Source: Rhynchonema sp. JSB1_4
Taxonomy: Eukaryota > Nematoda > Chromadorea > Monhysterida > Xyalidae
DNA length: 64,000 bases
Direction: 5' to 3'
Assembly: GCA_030248065.1 (NCBI GenBank)
Contig: JASAMV010001066.1
Location: 27,924 to 91,923 of the forward strand
The position numbers and the translations under genes are program-made. Positions 1-11,785 of this stretch are shown here, one piece after another. Every line of letters starts with the position of its first letter. The stretch's first letter is position 1. The notes beneath the pieces were generated by a model that was given only the letters and a program-made list of their open reading frames with translations, ran no database searches and had not been told where the DNA came from.

Positions 1-895
1 GCACCTTTTTTGTAAATTGTGAAGTTTATAAAATGACATGTGGCTGCAAGCACAACTTTCAACAACACGCCGCGCAAAATGTATATCGGCTTGGCAGACA
101 GCAGCTGGAATATTTTCGCTCATTCGGTTTTTCACTTGTGAAACTGGCGGCCATTTTTTATTTTCGAATGTTTGGTTTATGTCAGTGCACACACGCACAC
201 ACCACTAAGTAAAACATGAACATAGCAGCAGGTCTACATGCCTACCTTTTGTAAACCATGTTCCTAGTATGTAAACGTAATGTCTGTTGCTGACGTTTTT
301 TTTGTAAAACCGCTTTTGATACTACATGTTATTTTCAACAGTCGGTACCTCAGGTATGTACAGTATATTGACTTTCATGTTAAAAAACATAACTTTTTTA
401 GCAACACATCACATGCTGGTCTGGTATTGGTAGAAAGTTGAAATTTTTTAACCTTGTTTATGTTGCGTGTTATCAAATCACAAGGCCACGATGTTACGTC
501 TACAACAAACCGTTTTCAATTCTTTTGATATTTGCGCAAATTTTACAAAATATACGCTAGCATTATTTGTGGCGACCTTTTCCCAAAATATCAGCACGCT
601 TCTGTTGACATTTTATCGGCCCAATTGTAATTGAAGGTCGGCGGGCTAAATCTTATGATCTATGTTGGCATCATTTCCTGCTACTATATAAATTCACAGA
701 ATCTTCCTATTCAGCAGAACAAAATCAAGATCCATAAAAATACCATCACGAAGACAACAGCGACAGAGTGGGGGGCCAGTGGGGCCGACAACTAACTACT
801 ATGAGGAGACCGAAATTATCAGAACTTATGAAAATATAGAAGAATCTACATATATCTAAATCCAAATTAATCGACAACCAATCAATCAATCAATA
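1..895. other. 5' flank of TMEM198, no gene seen
   Basis: AT-rich non-coding sequence with no convincing exon on either strand. It probably holds the promoter and 5' untranslated region of the TMEM198 gene that starts at 896. Confidence 0.6.
685..692 (+). promoter_or_regulatory. Possible TATA box for TMEM198
   Basis: TATATAAA lies about 210 bases upstream of the TMEM198 start codon. The placement suits a core promoter with a roughly 180-base 5' UTR. There is no transcript support, so this is a guess from sequence and position only. Confidence 0.3.
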
Positions 896-3800
896 ATGCC
901 GGTGAATGAGCCCCACGCCATGGTCCCACCCACAGGTGCCCCGGACCTGCCCAGTCCTGCAGTGCCCGACGTAACGCGAGCCCGTTATGGGCACTGTGAT
1001 ACCCCATTCACAATGGACGACTATGACTTGCCCATATTGACACTGTGTGGCGTGCTATTTGTGGCTGGAATTATGTACTGCTTCCTGGGTTGGTCGAAAT
1101 TGTTGACATTGGGTATTGCCGTTTGGAATTGTTGATGTTCGATTGTTCGTTCCCTGTCAAACTTGGTGATCACTCTTTTTGTGATCTGTTTCGGCACATT
1201 GCAGAAACACGGCTGAACTCAATTTTCATTCGGCTCTATTATGCCGGTTCATAGTCTTTATGCCGAACCGAATCGGGTTCAACTATAATTAATGTGATAC
1301 GCTCACTGTAAGCCCAAAAAGTCAAGAAAAAATTTAAATTTAAGAAAAATTTAATCACGACTTCTTTCTTTCAGGTTACCGTCTATTCAAAGCAGTCATG
1401 TTCGCGACGGGCGTGTTGTTCGCGTCTGTGGTCGTCTACGTTGTGTGCACCAGTGAACAGGTATACCTTTGAAGGGCGTGTCTGACGTTCTTAGAAAACC
1501 GTACGGTTAATAAATTTTTGACATTTAATCGACACAACAGTTTGGCTTCCACAAATACATGTACATCACTGATTATACAGTTCGATAAGTTGTACATTGT
1601 CGATAAGGAAACAAAAAAGTCCCGTGACAGCCAGGCGCAATCACCAAGTTTAACTTGTACCCACCCAACCCCAATAAATCGATCACTTGCAGGTCCTGCC
1701 CCACCAACTCGGCAACGCAGCCGTATCCCTCGGCGCCGGCGTTCTATTCGGTCTAATCACCATGCTTGTCGAATACGTGGGACTGTTCCTGACCGGTTTC
1801 CTCGCTGGTCTGCATCTGGGCGTTGTTGTGCTTGTCGTCGCCAACTACACCACGCATCTGCACTCGATATGGATCACCATAGGTGTTCTATTTATGTGTG
1901 GCCTCACCAACGCGCTGATGACACTGAGGTGGTCGAGGTTGGTGCCTGAAGAACGGGCTAACGGCACTGTCGTCAACTCATATCGTCAATTTCCATATCA
2001 ATTTTTTTCTCTCTCTTATTCAGGGCTGCTTGAGTTGACAACGATAGTTGACCACTTGAGTTGACGACTGTACCATTAGCCAGTATATGTTTACTGGCTG
2101 TGAGCGATTTTATAGCTTTTGCGATTCACATCCGCAAAGCCATGTGAGACATCAGCGCATCGCAATGCCACTGATGTTTCACAGGGCCGTGGCGAACTTT
2201 GTCATGGCGTATCAGGTTGAATATGATCGTGGGCCTGACAATCTGATTCATTTTGACATGGTTGATAATCTGCTCGGTGCCTGAGAGATGTGTAAATTTG
2301 ACCAGCATAAAGGTTTTTCTATTCCAAGCTTGGAACCAACTTTCTTACCTGGTTCTACAAAAAAGAACAATAAGGTATTTCAAGCCAATAAATCAATTCG
2401 TGATACTCACGACCAACTGGACCCTGATGTCCCCAGCAAAAGGGCACCGCTCGGCCTACATAAGTATTGATTTTGTGTAGGTGTTCTTAACATTTGATGA
2501 ACGAGAAACTCCAGCCGGGTTCACAACGCATATGCGCGTTTGAGCCTCAACCTGGCTATGCTTCAACACTAAAGGCAAACTACGCCAACACGAGCCCAAT
2601 TTCGGAGGGACGTGCGTGCAAAAGGAATAGAAAGAGAAAATTCTCATGCACCACGTTGTATTCTACAACGTGTGACATTTCCCAGATCAGCAGCCATGTA
2701 TGAATGTTTCACAAATCTGCCACCTCCGAAATCGGGCTCGTGTTGGCGTAGGGTGTTACTACATATATATATGTACATGATCACACGCGCAAACGCGCGT
2801 ATGCATCGTGAAGCCCTCGTAACATAATGTTTCACGCCCATGCCTAAACACACAGATCCATGCTGATCACCGGCACATCATTGATCGGTTCGGCCATGGT
2901 CATGGTCGCACTCGACTACATCACGCAACGTTTCGCCGACCTCTACTGGCTCTACGACATCATGCACATGAAACATCCCCCGTTGGAGGCTGTGTGCTGG
3001 TATGGCTGGCTGCTGATGGCCATGTGGCCCGTTGCGTTCATGACCGGGCTGGTTGTGCAATTCAGACTTACCGGCGACCGGCGGACACTCAGGAAATCAG
3101 GTTGGCGAGCGCGGTATTCAGTTTGCTTGTATTTGCTCATGTCAGATGGTTTTGTCAGTCAGAAATTTCGGTCAGTCATATTAAAAACTAATTGACACAG
3201 ACTGAGAGAACAGCGAAAAACAGTAGTGTGTCCAATTCCTAGTTAGCCTAAGCCTTAGCCAATTCCTGCTAAGCCTAAACGTTAGGCTCAGTTTACGTGG
3301 GTCTTTACAGGCTCCAGGCGCCTTCATACACTTCGGGTTCAGGCGTCAATTAGATAAAAGAGCAGGATGGTATCTTAGAATGAAGAACTGAAAATTTTGA
3401 CTCACCTTTCTGACTACATACTTGAGAGCGCTAAATTTGACTGACAAAAAACCAAGCTGACAAAAATAACCGACACACCAATCACCTTCAAGGCTCACCA
3501 TCGTCATCTCGCGCGGGCGAGTCCCCGCACCTCCGCGAAGTCCGATCAACGCATGCACAATCATCGCAACAACAACAACATCCGCCTCGACACAAACGAA
3601 CTGCACACGCCATATTGAAGGCACCGCCGCATCACAAGGCGCAGGCTGTGATCACGAGCACTACTAGTCCCATACAAGGCACATCGCCCCTACAATCGCC
3701 GTACAGGAAAAAATCGTTCCGGTCGTTGTACAAGGCTAGACAGAAACATGGAGATGTTATTTGTCAGGTACAGAAGTGGGGGATAGCTTTGCGAGGATAT

Positions 3801-4602
3801 ACTGTACAATACTCCGACAATACATTTGGGGGAAACTTTTCAAACGCGTTGCCTGATCCGCAAAGCGCATTATGCGTGTATTAGCTGCAGCGGTCACGTG
3901 ACTGCCAGCCGCTCAACACACAAGTCTAACGTAGTGATGTGCGAAATGCTACGAAACTCAGCTGGCTGCGCGAGCTGCGTGCGCTTTACGTATCAGGCAA
4001 CGCGCGTGAAAAGTTTCTCCCTAAAGTCTTGTCAGAGTATACCTGTATGTTTGTAAAATGTCTGTTGATCTCAAAGTCCGGTTCTATGTGGTTGGGGGCA
4101 GATATTGCGAACACCTCCGTCATTTGTAAGCCGACGCGCCCAGCCCCAAGTCTACAGCACACGCCAAAGCCAGACCAAGACTCGCAGAAACTCTACACTG
4201 TCATTGTGGAGCTTGGCTTTGTCAGACTTCGGCTTATTGTTTGGTCATTTAACGCAAATCGTCAATGCTGGTCGTCAAAGCAACCAGACCAAAGCAATTT
4301 CATATGAACGCCAGGAGACATAAATTCTAGGGCATCCACAATAAATTTCATATTCCCGCATGTAGTAGGGTTACGAATTATTGATTATTCTGAGATGAAT
4401 ATTTTATTTTACAATACCATACTTTTTGTGTTTGCAGAGCTTCATGGACAGTATCGACCGACAACGCCAGGGCTCGCAAACTGGCGGTGGACTGGGCAGC
4501 AATCGCAACAGCAATGACATTACGACACTGTCTAGTGAGAATACTAGGATTACGGTACTAAGCGAAGGCAACACACCGCCGATGGGGGATGCAGTTAGAT
4601 GA
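896..4602 (+). CDS. TMEM198: Transmembrane protein 198 (TMEM198), complete, six exons
   Basis: Multi-pass membrane protein. Vertebrate TMEM198 scaffolds LRP6 phosphorylation in Wnt signalling; that role is family knowledge, not shown here. Exons are 896-1088, 1375-1460, 1693-1937, 2856-3100, 3493-3767 and 4438-4602, all with GT-AG borders and compatible phases, giving about 402 aa. Recognition rests on the acidic DYDLPIL start of the first membrane segment, the exon-spanning CFLGYRLFKAVMFATG, the Gly-rich LGAGVLFGLITMLVEYVGLF, the NALMTLRW turn before LITGTSLIGSAM, and the conserved cytosolic tail FRSLYKARQKHGDV joined to SFMDSIDRQRQ. Seven or so hydrophobic segments precede a basic, Gln-rich cytosolic tail. 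Intron 3 holds two transposon copies. The first ATG of the open frame was taken as the start. Identity is secure; exon 5's acceptor (after 3492) is the least certain border. Confidence 0.9.
1957..2080. mobile_element. MITE, family with GTCGTCAACTCA ends (copy 1)
   Basis: A 124-bp element in TMEM198 intron 3. Its ends are inverted copies: GCTAACGGCACTGTCGTCAA at the left and the complement of GACGACTGTACCATTAGC at the right. Related copies lie near 5971-6068, 11353-11443 and 14072-14178, and around the composite at 45839-46768. The internal text GGGCTGCTTGAGTTGAC is shared. No coding capacity, so a non-autonomous DNA element. Confidence 0.7.
2566..2760. mobile_element. Palindromic MITE (copy 1; second copy 46420-46611)
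   Basis: About 195 bp in TMEM198 intron 3. Arms of roughly 35 bp are inverted copies: AAACTACGCCAACACGAGCC at the left and its complement GGCTCGTGTTGGCGTAG at the right, around an inner hairpin ACGTTGTATTCTACAACGT. A highly similar copy sits within the composite element at 45839-46768. Confidence 0.8.
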
Positions 4603-4676
4603 TGAAACATCAAATGGGATCATACAATTTCGTGCCACGATCACGCTCAGGCATTCGTGGTATATTGGCCGATTAT

Positions 4677-4905
4677 GGGTGGAATTTTCGAAACGGTGTA
4701 AAGGTCAGTTGGGCGTAAAGGTCGGCGGTGTAAAGGTCGGTCGAAAGCTCGGTCGGCGTAGCTCGGTGTAAACGTGAAACATTGCCTGTTATTAACGTGG
4801 AATGTTTCAAGTTTACACCGAGGTCTATCACACTGAGCTGTCGACCGAGCTTTCCACCGACCTTTACACCCAACTGACCTTTACACCGTTTCGAAAATAT
4901 CACCC
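4677..4905. mobile_element. Foldback (long hairpin) element downstream of TMEM198
   Basis: Two arms of about 100 bp are inverted copies. The outer ends are GGGTGGAATTTTCGAAACGG and its near-complement finishing at 4905. The arms contain repeated GTGTAAAGGTCGG-type units, so they are internally repetitive. The loop near 4790 is short. It starts 75 bases after the TMEM198 stop and so may lie in its 3' UTR. Confidence 0.7.
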
Positions 4906-5970
4906 TATGTATCTACGAACTTTGAACGTTGTACACTGCCATAGCTTTATCTCAAAACATATAATTCTTATTATTTGTGTGTTGGGGAACATTTCAATAT
5001 AGGTACTTTCTCTCACATTTGTTTTTTTAATTTTTCTCGCTTCTCTCATTTCAACAATCAGTTTCGACTAAACACACATGTGACCTGGTTACAAGATCCT
5101 GTGAACGGAATTATTACATCCGCGTTTGTTGCGTTTTGTTGTGCATCGCGTAGGATTGTTCCACGCGTTCGCTGTTTATCGTTCAGTGTCGTACCCACGA
5201 TTTGTACATACCGTATGATCAGACAGTGTACACAAACATGATAATTTGTGTGATCCGCAGAAGAAAAAGTTCAAATTCGACATGTTATTGACGCTGCTTG
5301 CGCACGCTGTATTATGTTTGTCAGAACACGCACCAGAATCCTGTACACGTTTGTATATTTTGCTATCGTGCACATAAGGGCGCAAAACACCGTTTCTTCA
5401 CGCAGGATACACGTTACAATGTGCCGGTAACGGATTTACATTTCTGTCGATGCAGCAAAAGTCGAAAAAAAACATAAAGATGTCATACATTTGATGGTGT
5501 CAAACGCTACATACCACGTCGTTCAACACAACATATACGAGGTCAAAATTTGAAAAGTTAACGATGTGGCGAAACCATAATTACGGGGAAGAACGATAAC
5601 GATAATCTAAGATAGGCAAAGGCCCTACAAAAACATAGCGACGCTGGGATTTGGCTAAAGTGTTCGCACACTAATATTATCTACCAATCATGTAAATCAC
5701 CGAGCTAAGGGAACTCTACGTGCATGTGAAATGTCCACACTTCATGGTGATTTTGTTTGGGCCGCAAAAACCGTGTGTCCTCATCAAGAACGCGTGAATG
5801 ATCTAAATTGTCGACTATGTCACAAAGACAGCAGACTGTACAACAGGGCAAAACGCTATTCCGAAACAACTACATTGTATGTATAAATCGAGACTGGTTC
5901 TGACAAAGTTTTACAACTGCTAGATACATGTAACGCATTAACCGGGGCTTGTTGTGGTTTCGTCAAAAAA

Positions 5971-6068
5971 GATCGTCAACTCCCACGTATAATTTCTCGC
6001 GCTCATTTAAGGGCTGCTTGGGTTGACGACGATAGTTGACCAGTTGAGTTAACGACAGTACCATTAGC
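5971..6068. mobile_element. MITE, GTCGTCAACTCA family (copy 2)
   Basis: The left end GATCGTCAACTCCC and right end GTTAACGACAGTACCATTAG match the termini of the copy at 1957-2080. The middle shares TAAGGGCTGCTTGGGTTGAC. No coding capacity. Confidence 0.6.
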
Positions 6069-6401
6069 GCTTATACAACATAGAACCTGCAACGCCATTA
6101 AGCAGCAATTATGTCCGGATTCTTCCAATAGTTGCATCGTTGCATCTCGATCGCGCGACCATCGCAAATGTCAGCGCTGTCCCGTCGGTGACAATGCCGT
6201 TTTCGGTACTGACGCTTGAACGAATTACACGGCGACCACGAAGACCACGACGTCCAGTGCGCCGACGACCAGTGATCGTCTTCTGTGAATAGTTTTTCTT
6301 GTTTTTCTTTTTAGGAACAATGCATGAAAGTAAACCGTAAGTTCGGTGCAACCAACTAAATGACAAGTTATAGAGTAAATGTACATACAAAGAACGATTT
6401 C

Positions 6402-6612
6402 AAACTTGGTGACCGTATCCGATCGGATGAGACTTGCCTTGGTCAAGCCTGATTCCCGTATTAAGGGTATTAAGAAATCAAATGGAGCCACTAATTTCGT
6501 CCGGCATAAATTTTAGGTTGGCAAACATCTTTTGAATCTTCAAAATTCAAAAAAGTCACTTGACCAAGTCAGGACCGGTCCGATCCGATCCGATCACCAA
6601 GTTTGATATCGC
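6402..6612. repeat. Inverted pair of the CGATCACCAAGTTTG repeat
   Basis: CAAACTTGGTGACCGTATCC at the left is the inverted counterpart of CCGATCACCAAGTTTGATAT at the right, and CTTGGTCAAG near 6437 pairs with CTTGACCAAG near 6560. Single copies of this end recur at many places in the window (see findings). Confidence 0.6.
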
Positions 6613-6861
6613 TCGTGTTCACTAACGATCGTTGCGTTGTGCGTTCAGTTTTGCCAGCCAACGTTTGAAGAAGTCCGATCTCTCTGATTGACCTGCGTAG
6701 TATGTTCATGGGTTAGAAATATTTTGCAGCCAGCCTGACGATGAAGAACTTTTACGCTGGTCAAATTAGTGGCATCATTGAGAATATTCTGAATGATATC
6801 CTCGGCGTTGTCGGGCCAGGTGGACCGATCATCGAGGTTTGATTACCTTGGTGCTATAATA

Positions 6862-9800
6862 TCACTCAGTTATGTTCAGAATTGTACCTATTTTCCCACC
6901 TCCACTCCCATTTGTCCGCGGCCGTGTGATGCGCAGTGGTCGCTCTAGTCGCCGACGTTGTTCCGTCTTGACCAGTGTATTTGCATTGACCGTATTTTCA
7001 TTGTTGTCGGGCCGTGTGGCGTGCGGGAACGTCCACAGCGGCTGTTGTCGCATTTCGTGTCGTATCTGAGCGGTGGGTGACGGTAGCAGGGGACGTGGGC
7101 GGGGAACGACATTGGGAATCGAAGATGGGGAAGACACACCACCGACGAGGGATGCTGGTGGGAACGCCGTGACTGCACCCCCGCCCTGTGAGGGCAAGCC
7201 ATACGATCCATAACCGCTAGGCACTGAGCCTGGGCGTGCCAGATAGGCAATGGCAGGACGGATAGGGTAGCTGGGTTGCGTCACTGGGCGACCACCCGTG
7301 GAAGGGTAAGCGCCACCCGCTGGTTGGGGACCGCCTGTAGAAGGATAAGCACCACCGGCGGTTTGGACACCCGGAGATGGGTAGGCACCACCCGCGGGTT
7401 GTTGGTTTGGCAACATTGAATGCGACATGGACATGGGGCTTCCTTGTTGTGGATAAGTGGGCTGCACGATTCGGTTCCATTCCAGATGGGATTGGGGATT
7501 GGTATATGGTTGATACGATGATTGCTGGGCTTGATCGGGCTGAATATGTGGCTGGTAGACAGGGTTAGTTCCATATCGTGATTGTTGCTGACCAGCTTGT
7601 GTTTGAGGTACGACCACAACGTTGCGATCTGGGGGTGGCCAGATTTGGGATACTACTGAAGGACCAGTGGGTACTCGTGTCTGCAATTGGGCAACCACTG
7701 GGGCAATCGGTGGTCGAAACTGACCCGGTGTCGTAACCGATCCCCGAAACACCTGACTAGGCCTGACCTCAAGATTAACACCGGTCCAGCCCTGCGGGGC
7801 CGTTTGTGGCGGACCTTCACCCACCTGCCGCCTGTTCGTGACCGTGTGGGCCACTTCGTCACCCCAGAATTGCGGTGTTAGTGCACCGTAGTTACTAACC
7901 ACCTGCTGCGGCGGTTCCGCTGTGGTTGTGCTGCTGGTCAGCTGGTAGACGTTGTAGGCACCAGCTGGGGGTGGCGGTGTGCTGTACCTTCGAGGCGGCG
8001 CCGGAACGTAGCCGGTTCCGAACTCATCTTCTCGCGGCGATCTCGTAAACGTCAGCGGACCGGCGACATCCGGTAGGCTGAATTGTGCCGTTGGTTTGAA
8101 CCACGGCACCGGCGTTGTGGTCGGGGGCAGCCAGAGACCGCGTTTGTAGCCGTACGGAGGGTACGTGGGTACCGCTTTAAAATCGCGTCGCACCGGCGTG
8201 ACCGGCCTCGATGGTTCCGTGGGTACCAATGAAATGATCGGCGACTTTGACAGAAATGCGTCCATTGGGTCAACGATGGCGGTTTTCGTGGTGGTCTTCA
8301 GGTCCGGGTCCCTGGCAGCTCGCAGCATGGTCTCGAAATGCATCAGTGCCCCGGCGTCTGGCAGACCTAATGTTTCATTGCCATACATGATGATGAATTG
8401 CTGATTGCTGTGACCGGAATCCTTCTTTAGGTTGTTGTTGACGGTAATATGGTGCGTGTGACCGTTGGGTAAGCGGATTGTGCGCTGTACCACCGTGTGT
8501 CTCGGCTGCACTGTCAATGGTTCTGGTGTTGTTGTTGATAATGTTGTTGTGGCTCTTCGTGTTGTTGTTATAGTTGTTCTCAGTGTTGTTGTTTCAGGTC
8601 GTGTTGTTGTAACTGTTGTTGTCCGTTCAGTGGGTGCCAGTTGTGTCGTATCCGGTGTTGTTGTTGTGGACGGCGGTGCGCCGAACATTTTCTCCATCAA
8701 CTCAATCAACTTGTCCATACGTTCCGCATCATCGGTGTTCTTCGATGGCTGACGAGCCGAGGCCACCACCGGCTCTGCTGCCTCCTCACTGCCACTTTTC
8801 GCGACGAACGACGATGGTTTTTGCTCATCATCGCCTGTTTTCGGCTGAAATCTGCCCGATGTCGGCGGTATCTCCGGGAATGTGCGCTTGTGTTTGTCGA
8901 AAACTCTGAAAAACGGCGGCACCACATGCAGAATGTCATCGAGCGGATCTGGCGATGGTGTCGCCGCCTGCCGTCCACCAATGTCGTCCACCGAAACAAC
9001 TTCAGTGCGATAGTTGGGCGGCAGTTTCAGGCGTTGGTCGGACGGCATGCGAATGGGCAACGTGCGATAATCTGGCTGGGCCCCGCCAACGTTGACGACG
9101 ATAAATCGGGTATCTTCGTTTTCTGTTGCATCAATTCCACTTTCCGATCCATTATTCCGCAGCGATACAGCTGATTTGATCGTTATTGATTGATCATGCG
9201 GATCGGTGGTGCTGGTCACTTCGGCCACTGGCTGGTGATGTTTCACAATTTGCGGCGAGGGTTGTCTGAGATGCTGCGGTGCCAGGCGTACGGGCAGGGT
9301 GCGGTAATCGGGCTGTGCCTCTGTACCCACGTTTACAACATACAAATGTGTTTCCTCGAGCAAGACCGGTGTGGTTTGTGTCGTCGAAGTGGTTGTGGTC
9401 GTCGTTTTCGCCCGTTTGAGTTGACCAGTGCGCAATTGATGTGGCGTCATGTGCACTGGCAGCGTTCGGTAGTCCGGCTGCGAGTCGGTACCGACGTTGA
9501 TCACAAAAATATCGGTTCGATCCTGGTTGGCTAGTCGGAACACCTTAGCCGTTTTGGGTCGGGCGGGCAGCGGAAGTGAAGTGGTTGTTGTGGTGGTCGT
9601 TGGTGGCTCCAATTGCCCGCGAAACATATTCGACGTTTTTGCCCTGCTTCCCTTCAACAACTGATGCGGCGTCAGACGGACGGGCACGGCGCGGTAATCG
9701 GGTTCGGTGTCGGTGCCAACGTTGACCACGTAGATCTCAGCTTGATCCTGGTGGTCAGGTCGAAACTGAACCGCCTGGTTTGGAGTGGGCAACTGTGTTG

Positions 9801-10012
9801 TTGTTGATGTTTCATTATCTCGACTCGGCAGCGTGCTCACTGGTATGGCTCGATAGTCTGGATGGGCTTCAGTTCCTAAATTAACCACGTACAAATGAGT
9901 TTGATTATTCGGGCTGAACACCGTAGCTTCATGTGGAATCGGGATTGGTGGCGGTTGATTTGGACTGTCTGGTCGAAATATGGAAGTCTGTTTAGGGACC
10001 GGCACGGGAGGA

Positions 10013-10051
<39 letters not shown>

Positions 10052-10721
10052 GGTTGTTGCTGTTGCAGTGGTTGGGGTTCGGGCAGCATTTCCACCAACG
10101 AAGATGTGGCAGGTGTGCTGCTGCTGCTGCTCAACTGGTAGACGTTGAAGCCCGGCCTGAAGATCACGTGATCGCGCAATCTTTTATGTCCGAACTTGCT
10201 GCGTACCATTCGCAGTCGATTGAATTTTGGTCCGACGCTGCGTCGACGTTGCGTGATCGTCATACGTTCCAGTTTGAATGAATAGTCCTCGGACTGACGG
10301 TGATGCTGGCTGCTGCCGGCTGATGTTTCAGTCGTTGAACTGCTGGTTGACCCTAAACATGAGCAGCTTCTGTTTTTTTGGCTGTTTTAGTTTGCAACCG
10401 CCAGAAACCGAAAACGCTTCAGGGACCAACTTTGTAGATTGAGTGAAACGAACATATCTCAAACGATGAGAATGCACTGGTGTCTTGCGGACGTGGTTTG
10501 CACACAGTCAATCACCTTTCTTTGCAATGCACGCCCACAAGACACCAATGCACTTGCATCGAAAACCTCAACCCCAAAACCGGTCCGGGTTTGGCCTTTC
10601 GGGCTTGGAATATGGCAAACTGAAGGGCTACTATGTAAACCGCATTGAACTGACCTGCTTCCACAACGACGACCATCATGCAGCACAGTGACGTCACCAT
10701 TGACACCAAACGGTTGTACAT
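6862..10721 (-). CDS. Secreted Pro/Thr/Gln-rich protein with VNVGT-PDYRTLP repeats, unknown function
   Basis: I do not recognise this family. The large exon 6862-10352 encodes over 1,160 aa of low-complexity sequence. A short upstream exon, 10655-10721, encodes MYNRLVSMVTSLCCMMVVVV, a signal-peptide-like start, and joins in phase through a GT donor and a TTTAG acceptor, giving about 1,185 aa. Five imperfect copies of a unit with core Y-V-V-N-V-G-T then PDYRTLPVR (residues about 180-450) are each followed by a PhQL-like motif and separated by Thr/Pro linkers. A 12-residue Gln run is coded at about 10015-10056. The text NVYQL plus a Ser/Thr stretch occurs twice, before the polyQ and near residue 830. 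Long Thr-Thr-Thr tracts follow, then a Pro/Gly/Tyr/Gln C-terminal third. The composition suggests an extracellular, O-glycosylated or cuticle-like protein (inference). The signal exon is less certain than the large exon. Confidence 0.75.
10015..10056. repeat. CAA/CAG trinucleotide run coding polyglutamine
   Basis: An uninterrupted TTG run on the plus strand codes a Gln tract in the minus-strand secreted protein. It is a candidate length polymorphism. Confidence 0.85.
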
Positions 10722-11785
10722 CTTCGGTGAGTTCTTCGAACTAAAAAAACGTGCCGAAGCTAAAGCAGAGTGCAGAATCGTCTTCAGCACGTGATATGTT
10801 TTCTTGCAAAATTTTTTAACACCATTTTGCGTTATTGTTTCGAGAGGCGTACTAGGATGTGGCACTGAATTATATGGCCTCTCGGTGTTAATAATCGTGA
10901 CACAATAATTATGCGTGTGTCTGCACATAAACACTTTCACCCGTCATTCGTGACCCTGTGAACTCTTTGTTTGTCTGCCTGTTTGTGCGCTTCAGATCAT
11001 TCGATTATATGATATGGACAGGTTCGTGATGAATATGCGTTACGCATGCATTCTAAGGATATTTTAAATAAATATAGGCAATGATGAACTCCCACGATAC
11101 TGCACAGCATTGCAGGATCGACGGAAGAACTCTGGGGGTATACTGTGATTGCCAACCACCGTGCTTTAAACCATTCTAAAACTTTCATAGCAAACCTTGA
11201 AGTTTGCCTTAAACCTCAAGAAATGTCGGTTACCGATTATTGGGCTAAAACGACACTGTGCTCTTCCCTGAGCGTCAGATAAGTTCTGGCAAGCAGGCAC
11301 GAACGAAGCAAATTATGTAGGCTTATTGTTCACGCATGGGCTAATTGATGTGTGGTCAACCCAAAGCAGCCCTAAATGAGTGCGATAATATATACATGAC
11401 CTTCCGCAAGTTGATGACTTTAGTTGACGATCTGAGTTGACCACATATCAATACGTAAGCGTAAGCGTAAAGTATTGCCATTCTTGTACATTTTCGTTTT
11501 GAGCACGCACGTGCATAAGGCGACGCGACGACACATCAAATTTTGAGTTCTATTGATTTTCTCAAGAATACTGACTTCTACATATAAATGAAACTTGTTT
11601 GCTTGGACGTTGCGTGTTTACCGTGTTTTATTTCTCCTGTAAAAACCAACCTACGTACATATTGTACATTACATATGACGCGCGCTTTTGTTTTTGGTAA
11701 CATATGACGCAAACGTTTTCAAAGTGGAAGAAAATATCTTTTTACTTTGGCCATCGCAAAATTTGTATACCGAAACTGTGCTAAA
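10722..11785. other. Intergenic region between divergent genes
   Basis: Lies between the 5' end of the minus-strand secreted protein and the 5' end of the plus-strand glycosyltransferase, so it should hold both promoters. No exon is supported. It contains one MITE copy at about 11353-11443. Confidence 0.55.
11353..11443. mobile_element. MITE, GTCGTCAACTCA family (degraded copy)
   Basis: The inverted ends GTGGTCAACCC and GAGTTGACCAC flank CAAAGCAGCCCTAAATGAG, the same inner text as the copy at 14072-14178. Diverged from the other copies. Confidence 0.5.

Larger units (their letters stand above)
4906..6861. other. Intergenic region with repeats only
   Basis: No exon could be supported on either strand. 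It holds a copy of the GTCGTCAACTCA MITE family (about 5971-6068) and an inverted pair of the CGATCACCAAGTTTGATATC repeat (about 6402-6612). A further fragment at about 6740-6775 carries the ACTTTTACGCTGGTCAAATT end of that repeat. Confidence 0.6.

Noticed and set aside
6872..10281. Several 60-177-aa frames on the plus strand and other minus-strand frames opposite the secreted protein
   Set aside because: They are shadows of the 3.5-kb repetitive coding exon; no splice structure or domain.
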